A stretch of DNA of 64,000 nucleotides from Onthophagus taurus (GCF_036711975.1 NC_091973.1:372001-436000), one strand, 5' to 3'. Shown: positions 36,822 through 50,299, counted from the stretch's first letter. The notes: generated from the letters alone by a model not told the origin. Program-made: numbers and translations.

Positions 36822-39800
36822 GTAAGAAAGACGCGACCGGAAGAAGATCTATCGCAGTTCCTTTGTCATTGGTACCGTAATCTTTTTTTTAACATAAACA
36901 CACGTGTATTGCAACCGCAAAAACCTCGTCCTGTTTTTTTCCAGCCAATTCTATCTTATTTGTTTCAACAATTAATTGTAACGTTCCGTCTCGCTTTTGA
37001 AAAAAACAATAAAAGCGATAATTTTTTGATATTCGATTTCAAAAATCTAATCTGAACGAAGGAAACGGATTCTACCACTGGAATTGGTATAATAATAATA
37101 CATAAATATGCATGTTATTTCATTCAGTATTTTAGCGAATTAAATTGAAATTCATTTTACCACAACAGTAACAACAACAGGTGGTTTATGTACGCATAAT
37201 ATCGGCGGGTTTAGGGTTAGTTCTCTATTAAAAAATACGTCCGCCTCGTTGCAAAAATTCCACACATTGTTGTAATTAATTCAACAGGGACGTATTCACA
37301 CGATTTTAATCCCCGCTCTCTACAAAACTCGACTACATATTTTTGTATTCAATTGTATCTCCGCAATTCTATTTTATTATCGGTATGTAACGGATTAATA
37401 TTGATCAAATTTTTTTTTCTTCGAAATTAATTTCGTTTATTAATTTAAAATAAATTTATGATTTGAATAAATTAATAAATTTGACTTTACTTAATTTTAT
37501 TGCAATTCAATTAAAAATAAAACTCAATACATCCCTGATGGGTACTAAAATTTAATATTTAAATAATCGTTGAACAAATACTCTGCGGCGGAAAGGATGG
37601 CTAAATGCCGAACAAAAATGTTTTATCATCGCATTTTAATTTGTGTTTAATTAATATTCATCAAAGTAAACATTTTTTAACTTTTGTTTCGACTACTATC
37701 TAGTTCCGGAATTTAATGTATTAAATTGTACGTACATAAATTAAACTTTTTTTTATTTATTTTTGATTTATTCCTTTTTAATTATATTCTTTTTTATTTT
37801 TTCTTTTTGTTCTAGATGTTACTAGGAAAAGAAAAAAAGCAAGAGATTTGGAGTGCAAAACTCCCGTTTCTTGTATCACACCAGACAGTATTGCTGAAGA
37901 TGCGGACGTAAAGTGTAAAAAGAAAAAAGCGAGAACTACGTTTACTGGCCGACAAATTTTCGAACTTGAAAAACAATTCGAATTAAAGAAATATCTTAGT
38001 AGCAGTGAACGGTCGGAGATGGCAAAATTATTGAATGTCACAGAAACTCAGGTAACACAAATTATTAATATAATTAACACTCCGAATTGCGGCAGTCCAA
38101 TGAACAGAGACTTCCATGAATATATGTGATTTCTCGGTAAATAAACGCTCGCAGTTCTCGGAAATAATATAATCCGATTAAATGAATGTGGCGCTGACCA
38201 TAATAAAACGTCTTAATTTGATAATGATAGAATACTTAATGTATTCATTTACACCTATTTTTATATTTTTTGTTTATAAATCGTTTATGTAACTTCCGCT
38301 GGTTTAATTCGATTGTCGTGAACTCAATTATTATTCCATTAGCGCACTTCTGGTAATCAGTAAGAATCAGGGACGAGCTTTCAACATTTTGCTCCTTTAA
38401 TATTTATGTCCGGATATCGATTTTAAATTAGTCTTATTGCGAGCACGAATTCCGTCCGATGCGCGGTAAACGTCTCCCCGTATTTGCATGAATAAATGAC
38501 GGCAACAACCTATGCATTTAATATTTAGATTCGTTCCTAAAATACTTGACATTGTTATATTTCCGACCCCTACCTCAATTACATCAAATAAAAATCCTTG
38601 AGATCATTTACATTCCAACATCAATCGATGTTGTTGTATCTTTTTATCGCGCCGCGAAATTCAACGATGCGAAAATAAAAAAGAATGAATTACACGGCGT
38701 AGCATTACAGCGAAACAATTTTCTCGGAATTTCTGTGTCACATACTCATTGAGGATGAGGTCTACGCACTTGTTATACTACACTTCGACACATGAGCCGT
38801 TCGTCGAACGTGTCTATCAAACGAATAGCAACGATTTGCTTATTCATTAAAGACCCTCCGTTAAAATAAACCTTCATAAATAGGTTTTGAATATCTCCAA
38901 CTTGCTTTGTTACAACCCCCCTTTTCATCATGACTCATTAAAAAGATTTTGATCAATCTCAAATCCATACAAATTCACACAAAGACAGGATTAAACTATA
39001 TATATATATTTAATTTTTATCTTAAATTTTAATATAAATTAGAGGCACAATTATAAATAGCAATTAATTTTGAATTTAGCTGAGAGATGTCATTGAAATC
39101 CACTTGATACGAACTCCAAAGATACCGATCCATTCTGAGTTCCGGTTCGAAACCCCGGAATTAGCTCGAGATCCTACACTCACATGCTCTTTAGTTTCAT
39201 GATGAAAGGCTCAATTTTTAAAATTATTTCTTCACTCTTTCTCTATATCTCCAATTAATATTAAAAAATGCCATTGCCAAGTTTGAATTGTGTGTACTCC
39301 TCGTGTTCCTTAAGTCATTCTACACATTTTAAGACCAAGCAGAACACTCGAATGTGGTATGGATCGGCATATCCTCTTCGTTACATCCATACCAGCCGCC
39401 ACTTGCTTGCCTCTTCTTAATTTTCATTAGGTACTTTCCAAATGCTCCATGTTGATTGCATATTTTTATTTTTTTGTTCCCCGCAGGATTCCCAGTTTCA
39501 AGTCCTCTCCCACGCTAGCAAGAGATCCATCGGCTGTATCACCGTAACTATGAGTCTCCATTTCCTCTGGCTTGGCCCAGCTATCTTTGGTCTTAACTGC
39601 TTTATCGTTTGTCATCTTTAGGTGACAACCCACATCAATTAACCCAACGATAGTGTTTTTAGTTGTTTGTTCTTCATAAAGATCCTTTCAACAACATGAA
39701 GTTTGATGTAATATTTGAAAAAATGTAATAATCAGGGTTTAAGTGTGAGTTGAGTTAAGCACAGGTGTGTTTAAAAACGTATGATTATAATTGATGTGGG

Positions 39801-42800
39801 TTGGATGGTCGTTAAAAAAAGCGGTAGGGTATTTTAAACGAGGCGTTAAGGCGGTTAAGGGATAGTATTTCTGTGAGAGATCAGATTAAAGATGCCGGTG
39901 GTGGAGAGAGGGGGAAATAAAACGAATACTAATGAGCGAAGTTGGTTCTTAACGGTTTAGATAGCACAATCAGTGTAAACGCGATGATGGGCGCTAAGAG
40001 CGATGCTCCGTTGATCCCGAACGTGGACGATGAGCGGTGAAAAGGGGGAAAGTTGATGAGTTACTGCACCAGCTGTCTTCCAGCATCCTCTCGTTTCATT
40101 GCCTGCGCCGGGACTCTTGTTTTTACTAATTGCCTGCCCGACTTACACGACTAAAATATTAAGTTGGGGGCCCCTTTTAACGCGACAAACGCCGGGGAAC
40201 GTTTCCCCTTAATTAGAACCATTTTTAACGTCTAGGCTTTAGCGATTATTGTTCTGTAATGTTACACCGCGCCCGGACTATTTTCGTCCGGTTCTCTTTT
40301 TCTCTTGTCTGGCAGCAAGTATTCACGAGCTTGTCGCAGGAAGTAAATTAAAAGACGAAAACGGACGGGCCAAACAATTACGGCAATTACGTGTTAAATA
40401 TAACGAAATGAGTTTTTATTCGGTATAATGGAGTTATTAAACCGACCCGACGCAAAAGCAAGGTAAAACAAGATGAAATCAAATAAAATGAATGATACTC
40501 GTTTAGTTAAATATCTTTCGTCGTGTTGTGAATCTTCATCATCTTCACGTAATTGGTTAGACGCGACGTTTCTTTCTTTGTCAGTTTAATGGGTTTTTGG
40601 CTTCTGTGTGGATCGAAATGCATCTAGCGATTTATTTATAGTGTGGAGTAAGTCGATGATACGGTCAAGGAAATATCATTTTACCGTTATAATTAGTCGT
40701 AAGCGCGCATTAGAGTCGCGAGGGCCTCCGGTTGACAGTTGGAACTCTATAAATAAAGATCACAGGGTCCAATAGCGCTCGCATGTGTTTCGTTTAATTT
40801 GTGAAAACATATTCGATGGAGGCACGGGGATATATTTAAACGGTCCATTAGAACAAAATTTAATAGGCTTCCGACACCGCCGACAATTCGTACAAATTAG
40901 CCCGGCCTGTTGACATTGTTAACTATCGACCGAAATAATAGCTATCCGAAATAACACGTGTTCAGAGTTTATTTAATGTATCGCGCTTTGAAAGCTCGAC
41001 GCTCCATACTCTCGTCGTCCCTCCACCCTCCCAACCCAACCCAACCCACTCCAACATTTCATACTCCATCATCAAAAGTTGGAAACTTTACGCGGATTTC
41101 GCGTTATTATTATATTTCACATGATTACGACTGGTAATTGAACTAAAGCGCGTTATGCCGAGCTATAAAGTTAATGGGCGCAGTCCGTTAGGACGGGTAC
41201 GTTCAGCTGTAATACTTGTTTAATTGGTACAGCGAAGTACCATTTACACCGTCCAGTCGCCGCCCTGCGGCGATAAATTTTATTGGCCACTTTTAAGGGT
41301 TTTCCTGTTTCCCTAGTTCGGCGAGAATCCTCCAGGGCCGGAACTTTTAAGCCCATTAAACGTCCTGAATTAATCATTCACCTGGCCAAACTGAATCTCG
41401 GCGTCTGTATTAAAAGAACGCCCATAGATTATCGATTACTAGAATTAACTCACTAAGCTTTTCAAACAGTACAGTCTTCATCAAAAATAAATTTTGGTGT
41501 AATTAACATGCATTTTTGACAACGAAAGGTAAGTATTTATGTGTGTGTAAAAGGGCGTGCCAATCAGTTATAAATGTCGTGGTATTATATAGGTAAAACG
41601 GAATGTAATTAACTGCAATTATAAATTAATAATACCTTTGTTGTTTTACGCTGACTAAATTAGCAAACATACGGGTTGTTATCGATTGCGGTGGATATTA
41701 GCGGGCGACGGCGCTATCCAATACTATCCTCGCCATTCGGCGGTCGTTGGCGAGGATTTTGATTTATAATAGAATCCGTTTTTGCTGTGACAAACTCGGC
41801 CAGATGCCGGGCACAAAGACCGGCTAATTAATTCGATAAAGACAACAATTGGAATCGGACGCAATATTTAATTACGATATAATGATCCTAATTGGTATGG
41901 CAAATTAAATCATAACGCAAACAGTCAGTAGCGCGCGGAAACGGCCGTCGCTTTATTATAATAGCTTGTAAAACGGTGTTTATGTTTTAATTAGCTAAAC
42001 ACAACGGATTGCAACGTTTAATGTTTGTCAATAAAACCTGATTGTTATTACTTTATTATCGCTACCCTTTATTGTCCATTCAATCGAAATATATTGCCTG
42101 TTCCCTTTCTGCTCCGCGTAACTCGAGCTTAACTCGACCAATTCGATTTCTTTTTAATACCGTTGGTGCGTTCTTTGGCCACGTTTAACTTATCAACTCA
42201 AACACATTTACGATCTAAACTGTGGCGTAAATCGCAGTACCAACAGTACCAACACAACATTCGAATCGCCGTCACCATTGTTATTAGTTTATAACCCATT
42301 AATCAATCATTCAAAAAGAATGAAAAGAACTTATTTCTATTTTTTTATGACTTTTTTAATCGTTGTTACTTAAACAGTTAAAATAATATTTAATAATAAT
42401 TTTCAACCGCCACATCCAATCGCGGCCATTTTGGTTCCACCTCTGGTTACACGGTTTGATATTAATAGCCATAAACTGGGACACGCATTATATGCAAATC
42501 AATTTATTGAAATATGCATGCGACAATCGGTACGCTGCTGCGGTACTTGCATTGTGTCAAAGTGGAGGTAATTACTCAGACAACAACCCCCTTTTGTATT
42601 GATATCGTCTACGTTACAGATATTACTGTTTCCATTATTTTCGCAATGCAATTTATCGGGAGAATACTTATCGAATTTTAAATATGCATTCAAACGGTAC
42701 AATAAAATTTATGAAAGAGCGAATACAAACACTGTTAGGTATAAAGATAAAAAATAAGCTGGATTTTATTTCATTTTCTGCTAATAAATCACAACGATAT

Positions 42801-45800
42801 TTAAATTTACGAAATTTATTATGATTGATATATTTGTCGGCGAAATATTAATACAAAGCAAAAATCGCCAAAATAAATTATTTACGTTGCATAATCCACC
42901 ACTACTTAAAAACTGTAACCGATGGAGATACGCACAAAATATGTTTGTACTAAACCAAGAAAACATAATCCATAAGCAGTATCGCCAAAATCTTCACTAT
43001 GGATGGTTCAGTTTATATAATTTTCCACTACACAAAAGCTATAACTGATAGCCTAGCTATCATAGCCTAGCTATCATCATTTTCTAAGAATTAGGAGAAA
43101 ATCGCCAAAATCACTAACAAACAAAACTATACCCGGTATTGGAAAGAAAACCAATACTACTTTGGACATGACAACTTTGTGAGTCTCAAAATACTCTGCA
43201 AGTTCTCTGCTACAAGTTTTTATGAAAGAATGTTTCCACAATCAACGTCAGAAATATATTAGAATAGCCCTATACTTGTTCATACGATTTATGCGAAATA
43301 CCTGTTGCTTTCAAAACGGTTTTTCTTTATGGAAATATTCACATTTTCCGTTTAATTTAATTTAATAAAAAATGTTCTTGTTATATACGGATTATATAAA
43401 GATCTAAAAATGATATACAAGCTTTAACACTCCATATATAGGTAACCAACAGAAACAGGCCGCTAAATCATATGTATATACAGGGTGATTCATAAGGAAT
43501 GGGCCAAATTGTAAATGTACGTTCAGGAGGCCAAAATAATAATATTTTCATTAACAATAATGGGTCTTAGTCTGCTCCTTACTGAGATACAGGATGTTAA
43601 AGCGAAAAAAATAAAATAGATTTTTGTTAATAGATCAGCTACTTTTCTACATAATGACTCATAGTTGACTTATAGTTTTTGTAAGGGTAAACAATAATGT
43701 GTGAGAGGATTTGAGTTAACTCGTAGATGTCGCCACAAGCGCCATATGAATTATGAAACGTCAATGAGCTTTTACGTTTAATGAATAGTTTAAAACATTT
43801 TATTGTTAAGTAAACTGATTCATTTTTGTCCATTAAAATGCGTGTATAAATGCTGGTGGTGGTCATGTTGAAAACCTTTTGCAGTAGCTCATAATTAAGC
43901 TTAAATTTAATTTAACTTCGCACAACATTAACATGTAGGTTTTGATAACAGTTGTCGTAAGTGGTCTTAGTTCAAGTCTGTTCTAATGTTGTATTTCGTT
44001 TTATTAACTGGCGTACAATAAATTGTTTTATTACGTAATTTTTTTATGGTTTCAGTTTAATATTGTTATCAATTATCAATTACGGTTAGGTAAATGTCAA
44101 CATTCCATGCCATGCTTGTGTCTTAACAGATTAATGCTACGTCGACCACCGTGAAATGTAGTGTAGTGAATTAGTAAAATTCAAATATCTCGAAAATCGT
44201 TAATATTTTCAAGATCAAAGAAGTATAGCTTTTTTCTACAGAAATGATGGGGCTATCCAAATTAAACAAGTATGTTGTAAAATAATGAGCGATAAAAAAT
44301 TTGTAGCTGATTTCATCTAATTCATATGGCGCATGTGGCGACATCTACGAGTTAACTCAAATCCTCTCACACATTATTGTTTACCCTTACAAAAACTATA
44401 AGTCAACTATGAGTCATTATGTAGAACAGTAGCTGATCTATTAACAAAAATCTATTTTATTTTTTTCGCTTTAACATCCTGTATCTCAGTAAGGAGCAGA
44501 CTAAGACCCATTATTGTTAATGAAAATATTATTATTTTGGCCTCCTGAACGTACATTTACAATTTGGCCCATTACTTATGAATCACCCTGTATAATCCTA
44601 TGCAACATTTTTAAATATTCATGATATGCAAAGTGTTAAATCAGTAAATCATGCAGATTTCCTTCCGAAAATATTTTAATCGTATAGAATGTTAATTTAA
44701 TTTCATTTAATTTACAATTTAATGAAATAATTTTTGATGCTACTTGGTGTGTAATAAATAAAGTGATAATAACTTTGTTGATGCTGTAATGGAAACGTTT
44801 AAACGACTGCGTCCGTAAGTGTTTGATTGACTCATAAATGTTCGAGGAACCCTATCCGAAAAGTAACGTTATTATAATCAAATATTTTATAACCTCTGAT
44901 TGAATTATCGTGTATTCACCTATCGATTGATTGTTGGGCTTAGTAGCATCAGGCGAATGGTCAATTAACGCTAATATCATTCGATTTAACGATAATTTCT
45001 CTTTTAGGTTCGCGTCGATTTAACGATGGTAAGGGTGGAGAAAAATCTGGGTTTTCCCCGATAAACCCCTGCAAAAGGAGCATTTAACGCGACGCGTAGT
45101 TCAAACAAGTCGTAACGAGACCATTTATGCGTAAGTTAAATTACGGGGTTGGCGTATTTGCTCCGCTCAAAGTAACTTTATAACATTTACGTAATGCGAG
45201 CAAATTCATTTTTTATTGGATCGATCCGGAGTTTTTTTTGTCGAGTGTGGAAGGGCGTTATTTGCGCTGGCTGCAACTTCATCATTAAATTGGAGCGGAT
45301 AAATAACTGTCAGGGAGTAGCTTGGGGCCCGAATAGGCAGGACATATAACAAGCCTCTGATATCGACAGAATCACAAACGCCAGTTATGGGACCCAGCAC
45401 CCGGATCAATACTCATTGTGAAGTTCACTTAAACGCATTGTTAATTGCTGGGCCGCGTGTATACTCGTAGATTTGCCGGACCTGTCAGAGTCACGTTCGA
45501 GTTTCGCCTGTTTCATTCGTTTCGGCTTTTTCGTTTCGATTTTTCGCTTCGAATCTACAAAACGAAACATTCGCCTTAAAATCCGACGAAAATCCGCGCT
45601 CCCGGATAATTATAACTCCGTTGACCGAAATTTTTTTAAACTCGAAAATTAAAATTACGCGATCGCCACAGCATCTACATCCAAAAATACGACGCTCCTC
45701 CCCTAACTCTTAATTAAGAAATATTTACGAGAGTTAAATAGGACCCGACGAGGGCACGAGACAAAGTGGGGCCAACGAAAACAGAACGGAATATATGGAT

Positions 45801-48800
45801 TTCGCGTTCGGACAGGAAACGCCTAATTATATTTGACGGAAGAAACCCGAACGATCCCTACTCTCAAAGAGAAAGAAGCCTTAAGTCGAGAAAGATAAAA
45901 TAAATAAAAAATATATCCCCTTTAAAGATGTATTTGTACATCTTTTAAAAAAATCGTTTATATTTTGTAAAATAATAGTTCATTAATGTATTAATTTATA
46001 CGAGGAAGGATTGATGAAAAGAGATTAGAAGTGGCGTTTAGCGTTTAAGATGTTTTTAATTGGTGTTACGGGTGGAGAAAAGCGAGTAAACCGTCGTAAA
46101 CGATGAGACGGTAGCGAAGGCAAAAGCGGCTCGTTACGAACGAAAGTTGCGGCCTCTCGCGGCAAACAATTCGGTATCGCTAATCGACAAAGAGCTCGCC
46201 TGTTTATGGATCACGGCTGCTTTCACCCCAGCAGGGATATACCACTCAATTACTGGCGTGTTTATCGAGCAAAGTCGGGCGTATCCCGCCCCTCCTGCAC
46301 GCCGTCCCGCGTGCCACCCCCGCTGTCCCCACTCTGGATGCCCCCTTTAACCCTCGACTCCCCGGCATCCCTCGACTGGGGACCCTGCTCATCACCGGAG
46401 CAAGCCTTCTCTACTAATGACCGCCATTTACATCTAATAACATCGTGCCATGCCACTTATGTAAATAACGTAGCGGTTGCCGCCACTTTAAAAACAACGG
46501 AAACCGAGAGAGTGAGCACTATGAGAAACGTTTGTCGCATTTCGAACATGATTTCCCCTAAAACGTTAAAACGTCGCGCCCCTTCTTGATAATTTCGAAT
46601 CGTTCAAATCAAATCGCTCTTTGCCAATTTAACTTCGTTCGGGATAAAAATTGAAGGTGGCAGGACCTGTCGTCGCTATGGCAACGCTAAGCGGCGCGCC
46701 ACCGGTGCTCGTGCTGCCGCCGTCGCCCCATTAATGTCAAAATTATATCGCACTTATTCCTACTAAATTTCTGCCGATTTCGGCAAATAAAAGCGCCTCT
46801 CTCCCGTTCCCAATTAAAGCCTCCCGTTGCCGCGTTATTGTTCGCGAACAATAAAGTACAGAGCAGGGCGAAGACCCCTATTTCTTCACCCACCCCCAAC
46901 ATCCCTTTCTCATCCTTCGTACCGTAATTTATTCACTCCGATGAGGAGGGCATTAAGACGATCATAATGTGAACCGGAATAATTAGATAAATATCTCCAT
47001 TAATTGAAATGAAAATTACCTCAATAATAATATACTCAAAATAACAATATTTCAATTACATGTTTCTGTTTAACAGGACTATCTTCAGGGAGATCAAAAA
47101 ATTTAATCAACTATAATAAAGTATGTTGCATTGAATTGTATATTCGCGTAGTTGCAAAGGAAAATTCCCAAACAGCAATTAATCCCAAACCCAAATACTA
47201 ATAGTTCGTAATTAGCAACATGTACCAGAAGCATTTATTTGCAAACAGGCTACCTAATTAGAACACGACAGTGCTTATTATCGCTGCAATAAGTCAGTGC
47301 TTAATTACCAGTTATTGGAACATGTCAGCTTCGTGCGATAGAGGAACCTCTAATGGAGCAGTGCTTTACGAAGTAAGCGGCAGCTCGGTTACGGAGGGTC
47401 GCTGGTATTTACGAGTAGTTCATGCGTCTTGGTCGAACGTAAAGCGGCCCCTGCAATTAAATCCCAATGCGCGTTATTGATTCACCGTCGACGAACGAAT
47501 TGAAAGTTGTTCATACCGCTTCCGCTTTCAGTTCCGGAAACGGATTGCGGCGTTCCGTTATTTCGGCATTTCGTCCAGGATTAACCGGCAAGTCCTCAGG
47601 GCTGTGTGTTAATTAATACACGGCACGCCGTCAGCTGCCGACCTGCACGTTCTCTTGACTCCCTCTCTCTCTCTCTCACTCTTTCCATACCAACAAAGCC
47701 CCATACACGACTCTTAAGAGATGTTGTTCACGTATCATGTTCGTTGCTGACGGGACAATGTTTACGGTACGTACATATATGTATGTGTTTGGACGTTGAA
47801 TACCTTTTATTCACTTTAAATAATTGCTATTATTAACACTTCGTATAATATTACATTAATGTGTTCATAATTATTATTAAGCTTTACTTTATTGTGTAAC
47901 TTAAACCTTCAAACTTTCTCAATACAATTGCTATACATTTTTATAGAACTAAAAGTAGAATTAACACTAAGAGTTAGAACTAGAAACATTCGAGTTTAGC
48001 CGTACGTCTCTTAAGATGGCTAAACCCGAATGTTGGCTTTTTGATGGAAAAAATAAAGTTATATGACTAAAATGGGTTTAGATTGGGGGTGAATGCGTTG
48101 AGCTTTAGGATGATCTGGGTAGAAATTGGTAGGGGAAATAATTTTGGCCCTTATGGGAGAAGTGCGGGAAGGTAAAAGTGGCAAGCGTTCATTATATGTA
48201 TAAAGAGGCGCGGTATTATCGTACGTTCGGGAGGACGGAAAATTTTTAGGTTAGCTGTTGCCTAGTAACATACGATAGGGGTTGGTTGCCCTTAAGACAA
48301 AACCGTTTTAAGGGAATTATATTTTCAATGGGCTCTACCCGATTGCAACGGATGCCTACAAATTGCTTCCCTTCGATTTATTTCCCTATCGAGCGATAAA
48401 TTCGCGTCGGTACCGTTTACGCGGTCTGCAAGTTTTGGTTGATTTTTTTTGGGTACTTTTAAAATTGTGGCAAATATATTTTTGGGGAAGAAACAAAGTG
48501 CGATATCAAGAAAGTGAATAAAAATAATCAATAGGAGAACGGAGTCGTCGGTAATTTATCATCCCCTTTTATGAAAAGGGAAATTCCAAGAGCGTCTTTG
48601 CCTGTTCGGGAGGCGCGCGCTGCGAAATCCTTCGGCAATTTAATTAAATGGCCGCCCCGCCGTGTTAAACACGATCCGCTCCATTTAAATGGCGTATCGC
48701 AGTGCAGTAAGTGGTCTGTTAGTATTGTGTCAACGCAGTTACTCGTTTGCCCGCTAGAGAGCACGATTTATCGCTCAATAAATTACATCTATCCTCCTTG

Positions 48801-50299
48801 TCTGGCACACGCGTCGCGGCGCTCTGGGCGTCGTCTCACATACAAATCATCGTTTCGCTATCCGCTCAACAACTGTGCAACATTGTCGCCGACTTCTCTA
48901 CCGTAATTATCCGCTGGATTGATGACCGTTTATAACCGCGCAACCGTTTTATACTCAAACGCGTGCGATTACAGGAAATTATTATTACTTTATCCATTTC
49001 CTTACGCCTAATAACAACATTTACACTATCATCAAAATATTTACTTCAAACAGAATTTGTGTTCATATTTATTATTAAATAAAACGGTTCATAAAGCCTC
49101 ATTACTTTATGAGCCGACTGTACATTTATATTTTATACATCAAGTTAAACGAATATATCGACCACCAAAAATGATTTTACCTATAACAAGGAAAAGAGAT
49201 GTAGAGATACGGTAAAAGAGTAATAAAGCGTGATATAAATACAATGGAGAGGGCGATTATTGTTGGTAGTAAAATCGAAGCAAGTTAGTGGAATGATGAA
49301 GCAATTCCAGGCAAGCATCCGACGAGCATATATATCCGTTGAACGAGCCGCTAATCGAGCTAAAACGGCGCTCTAGTGGCCATTTCCAGTTGAAACGCTA
49401 ATCGATGTGTTCGCTAATACATCACAATCCCTCCCCTTAAACGGGGAGCGGGGGCCACGGGGTCGGGATGTTAGGGCAGCGGGCCGGGGGACGTGGGGAA
49501 CGCGGCTCAGCCGCTCGCTTCTGGGGAGGGCGACGTGCTGCGAGGGGGGCACGAGCCGAGCGTGCAGCGCCCCCTCCCCCCGATAAACCGAATTGAAATA
49601 CCAATACGTTGATAGCCGACGCATCGCTACGTAATAATTATCCGCTTGCGTTCGGACAGTTTAAACATTTATTTTTTATTACTCCAATTTAAATTTAATT
49701 CGCCCGTTTTTGTCGGCCCTCCAATCGTACCGTTTCAATTATTTAATACGCGTGTGATTTACTCACGATTATTCCCGAATTATTCGCACGCGAAACCTAT
49801 ATAGCTTTTACAAATGGATATACTATTTATTATTTTTGAAATTTATTTTTACCCTTTCACTAATTCTAACCGGTAACATATTTTTATATCAACATTTTTT
49901 TTAAATAATTTCAAGATTATTAATAATCATTTTTTGTAGGTAAAAATATGGTTTCAAAATCGACGAACAAAATGGAAGAAAATAGATAATATTTCGAATG
50001 CTGAAGCGGCAGAGCACAAGAACCACGGTCCGAAGGATGCGAAAGAGGAGTTACCGCCGTCGAAGCTTCGAAACTATCCAAAGCACATAAGCCAAAGTTC
50101 AAATTCGAGCATAGAAAGCGACTCAAAGAGCATAGCGTCGATAGCGGCCGACTCTTCGGTCGGTGTAAAGAGTTTCAAAGACATTCTGCAACAATCCGAC
50201 CACTTGCCTCTTTCGCCGGACTCGCATTTCCGGGAGCAGATGGACACGGCCAAAGATGTCTTGCTAAACCTCTCCTTCAATGTTCAAGAGAATTCATAA
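36449..50299 (+). CDS. NK7.1: NK7.1-type homeobox transcription factor (whole gene, three coding exons)
   Basis: The join of 36449-36821, 37816-38051 and 49940-50299 gives 969 nt (322 aa plus stop) with all junctions in frame. Residues 56-68 ([13 protein letters not shown]) form an eh1/TN-type Groucho-binding motif. Residues 103-110 (EPLNLSIK) resemble a CtBP-binding PxNLS motif. Residues 128-134 and 159-164 are basic runs. The homeodomain is residues 160-219 ([20 protein letters not shown], then [14 protein letters not shown]), with Q/I/W/F at the recognition helix. A conserved tail [12 protein letters not shown] follows. I read it as NK7.1 from homeodomain and tail; confusion with another NK-class gene is the main risk. 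A later ATG at 36470 has a better context (G at -3) and would give 315 aa. Likely a nuclear repressor. Confidence 0.85.
36822..37815. other. NK7.1: NK7.1 intron 1
   Basis: This is a 994-bp AT-rich intron with a long pyrimidine stretch before the acceptor TTGTTCTAG. I see nothing else in it. Confidence 0.6.
37816..38051 (+). CDS. NK7.1: NK7.1 coding exon 2 (homeodomain positions 1-44)
   Basis: The exon completes codon 125 (D) and runs to Q203. It encodes the basic run RKRKKAR and then the homeodomain to TETQ. The donor is ACTCAG|GTAACA. The intron lies between homeodomain positions 44 and 45, the site found in many homeobox genes. Confidence 0.93.
39300..39405 (-). pseudogene. LINE C-terminal zinc-knuckle fragment
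   Basis: On the minus strand the frame reads [17 protein letters not shown] (39385-39335). This matches the Cys-His C-terminal motif of R1/Jockey-type LINE proteins (C-x-E-D-x-x-x-H-x-x-F-x-C). A stop follows at once. Only this short piece is recognisable. Confidence 0.45.
43481..44590. mobile_element. Palindromic non-autonomous transposon in NK7.1 intron 2
   Basis: Both ends read CAGGGTGATTCATAAG or its close complement, with TA outside at 43479-43480 and 44591-44592. The arms 43481-43754 and 44317-44590 are 274 bp each and nearly identical, so the insertion is fairly young. The loop is about 560 bp with no transposase frame. It looks like a Tc1/mariner-type foldback element; its sequence family differs from the element at 8840. 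Confidence 0.85.
49443..49498 (+). other. G-run tract, potential G-quadruplex
   Basis: Eight G runs of three to five bases occur in 56 bp on the plus strand, about 440 bp before NK7.1 exon 3. The NK7.1 pre-mRNA would carry the G-rich strand here. Confidence 0.6.
49940..50299 (+). CDS. NK7.1: NK7.1 coding exon 3 (end of homeodomain and C-terminus)
   Basis: The acceptor TTTTTGTAG precedes [20 protein letters not shown]. The exon then encodes the AEAAEHK tail, a Ser-rich stretch ([20 protein letters not shown]) and FKDILQQSD. It ends with TAA at 50297-50299. It is 120 codons including the stop. A minus-strand frame over the same interval is a shadow. Confidence 0.93.
   Translation, partial: VKIWFQNRRTKWKKIDNISNAEAAEHKNHGPKDAKEELPPSKLRNYPKHISQSSNSSIESDSKSIASIAADSSVGVKSFKDILQQSDHLPLSPDSHFREQMDTAKDVLLNLSFNVQENS

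Larger units (their letters stand above)
38052..49939. other. NK7.1: NK7.1 intron 2
   Basis: This 11.9-kb intron splits the homeodomain. It carries a LINE scrap (39300-39405), a 1.1-kb palindromic transposon (43481-44590), a 15-bp tandem duplication (about 43046-43075), a CT-rich microsatellite (47654-47672) and a G-run tract (49443-49498). Open frames at 46147-46589, 48571-48906 and elsewhere are unsupported. Long stretches such as 40000-42500 and 44600-47600 hold nothing I can name. Confidence 0.5.

Noticed and set aside
39120-39170. GGTTCGAAACCCCGG resembling a tRNA T-arm
   Set aside because: I could not find a matching acceptor stem, A box or anticodon arm upstream on either strand.
46206-46589. 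127-codon frame in NK7.1 intron 2
   Set aside because: It has no domain and no plausible splice signals tying it to a gene; proline-rich parts follow local CG-rich composition.
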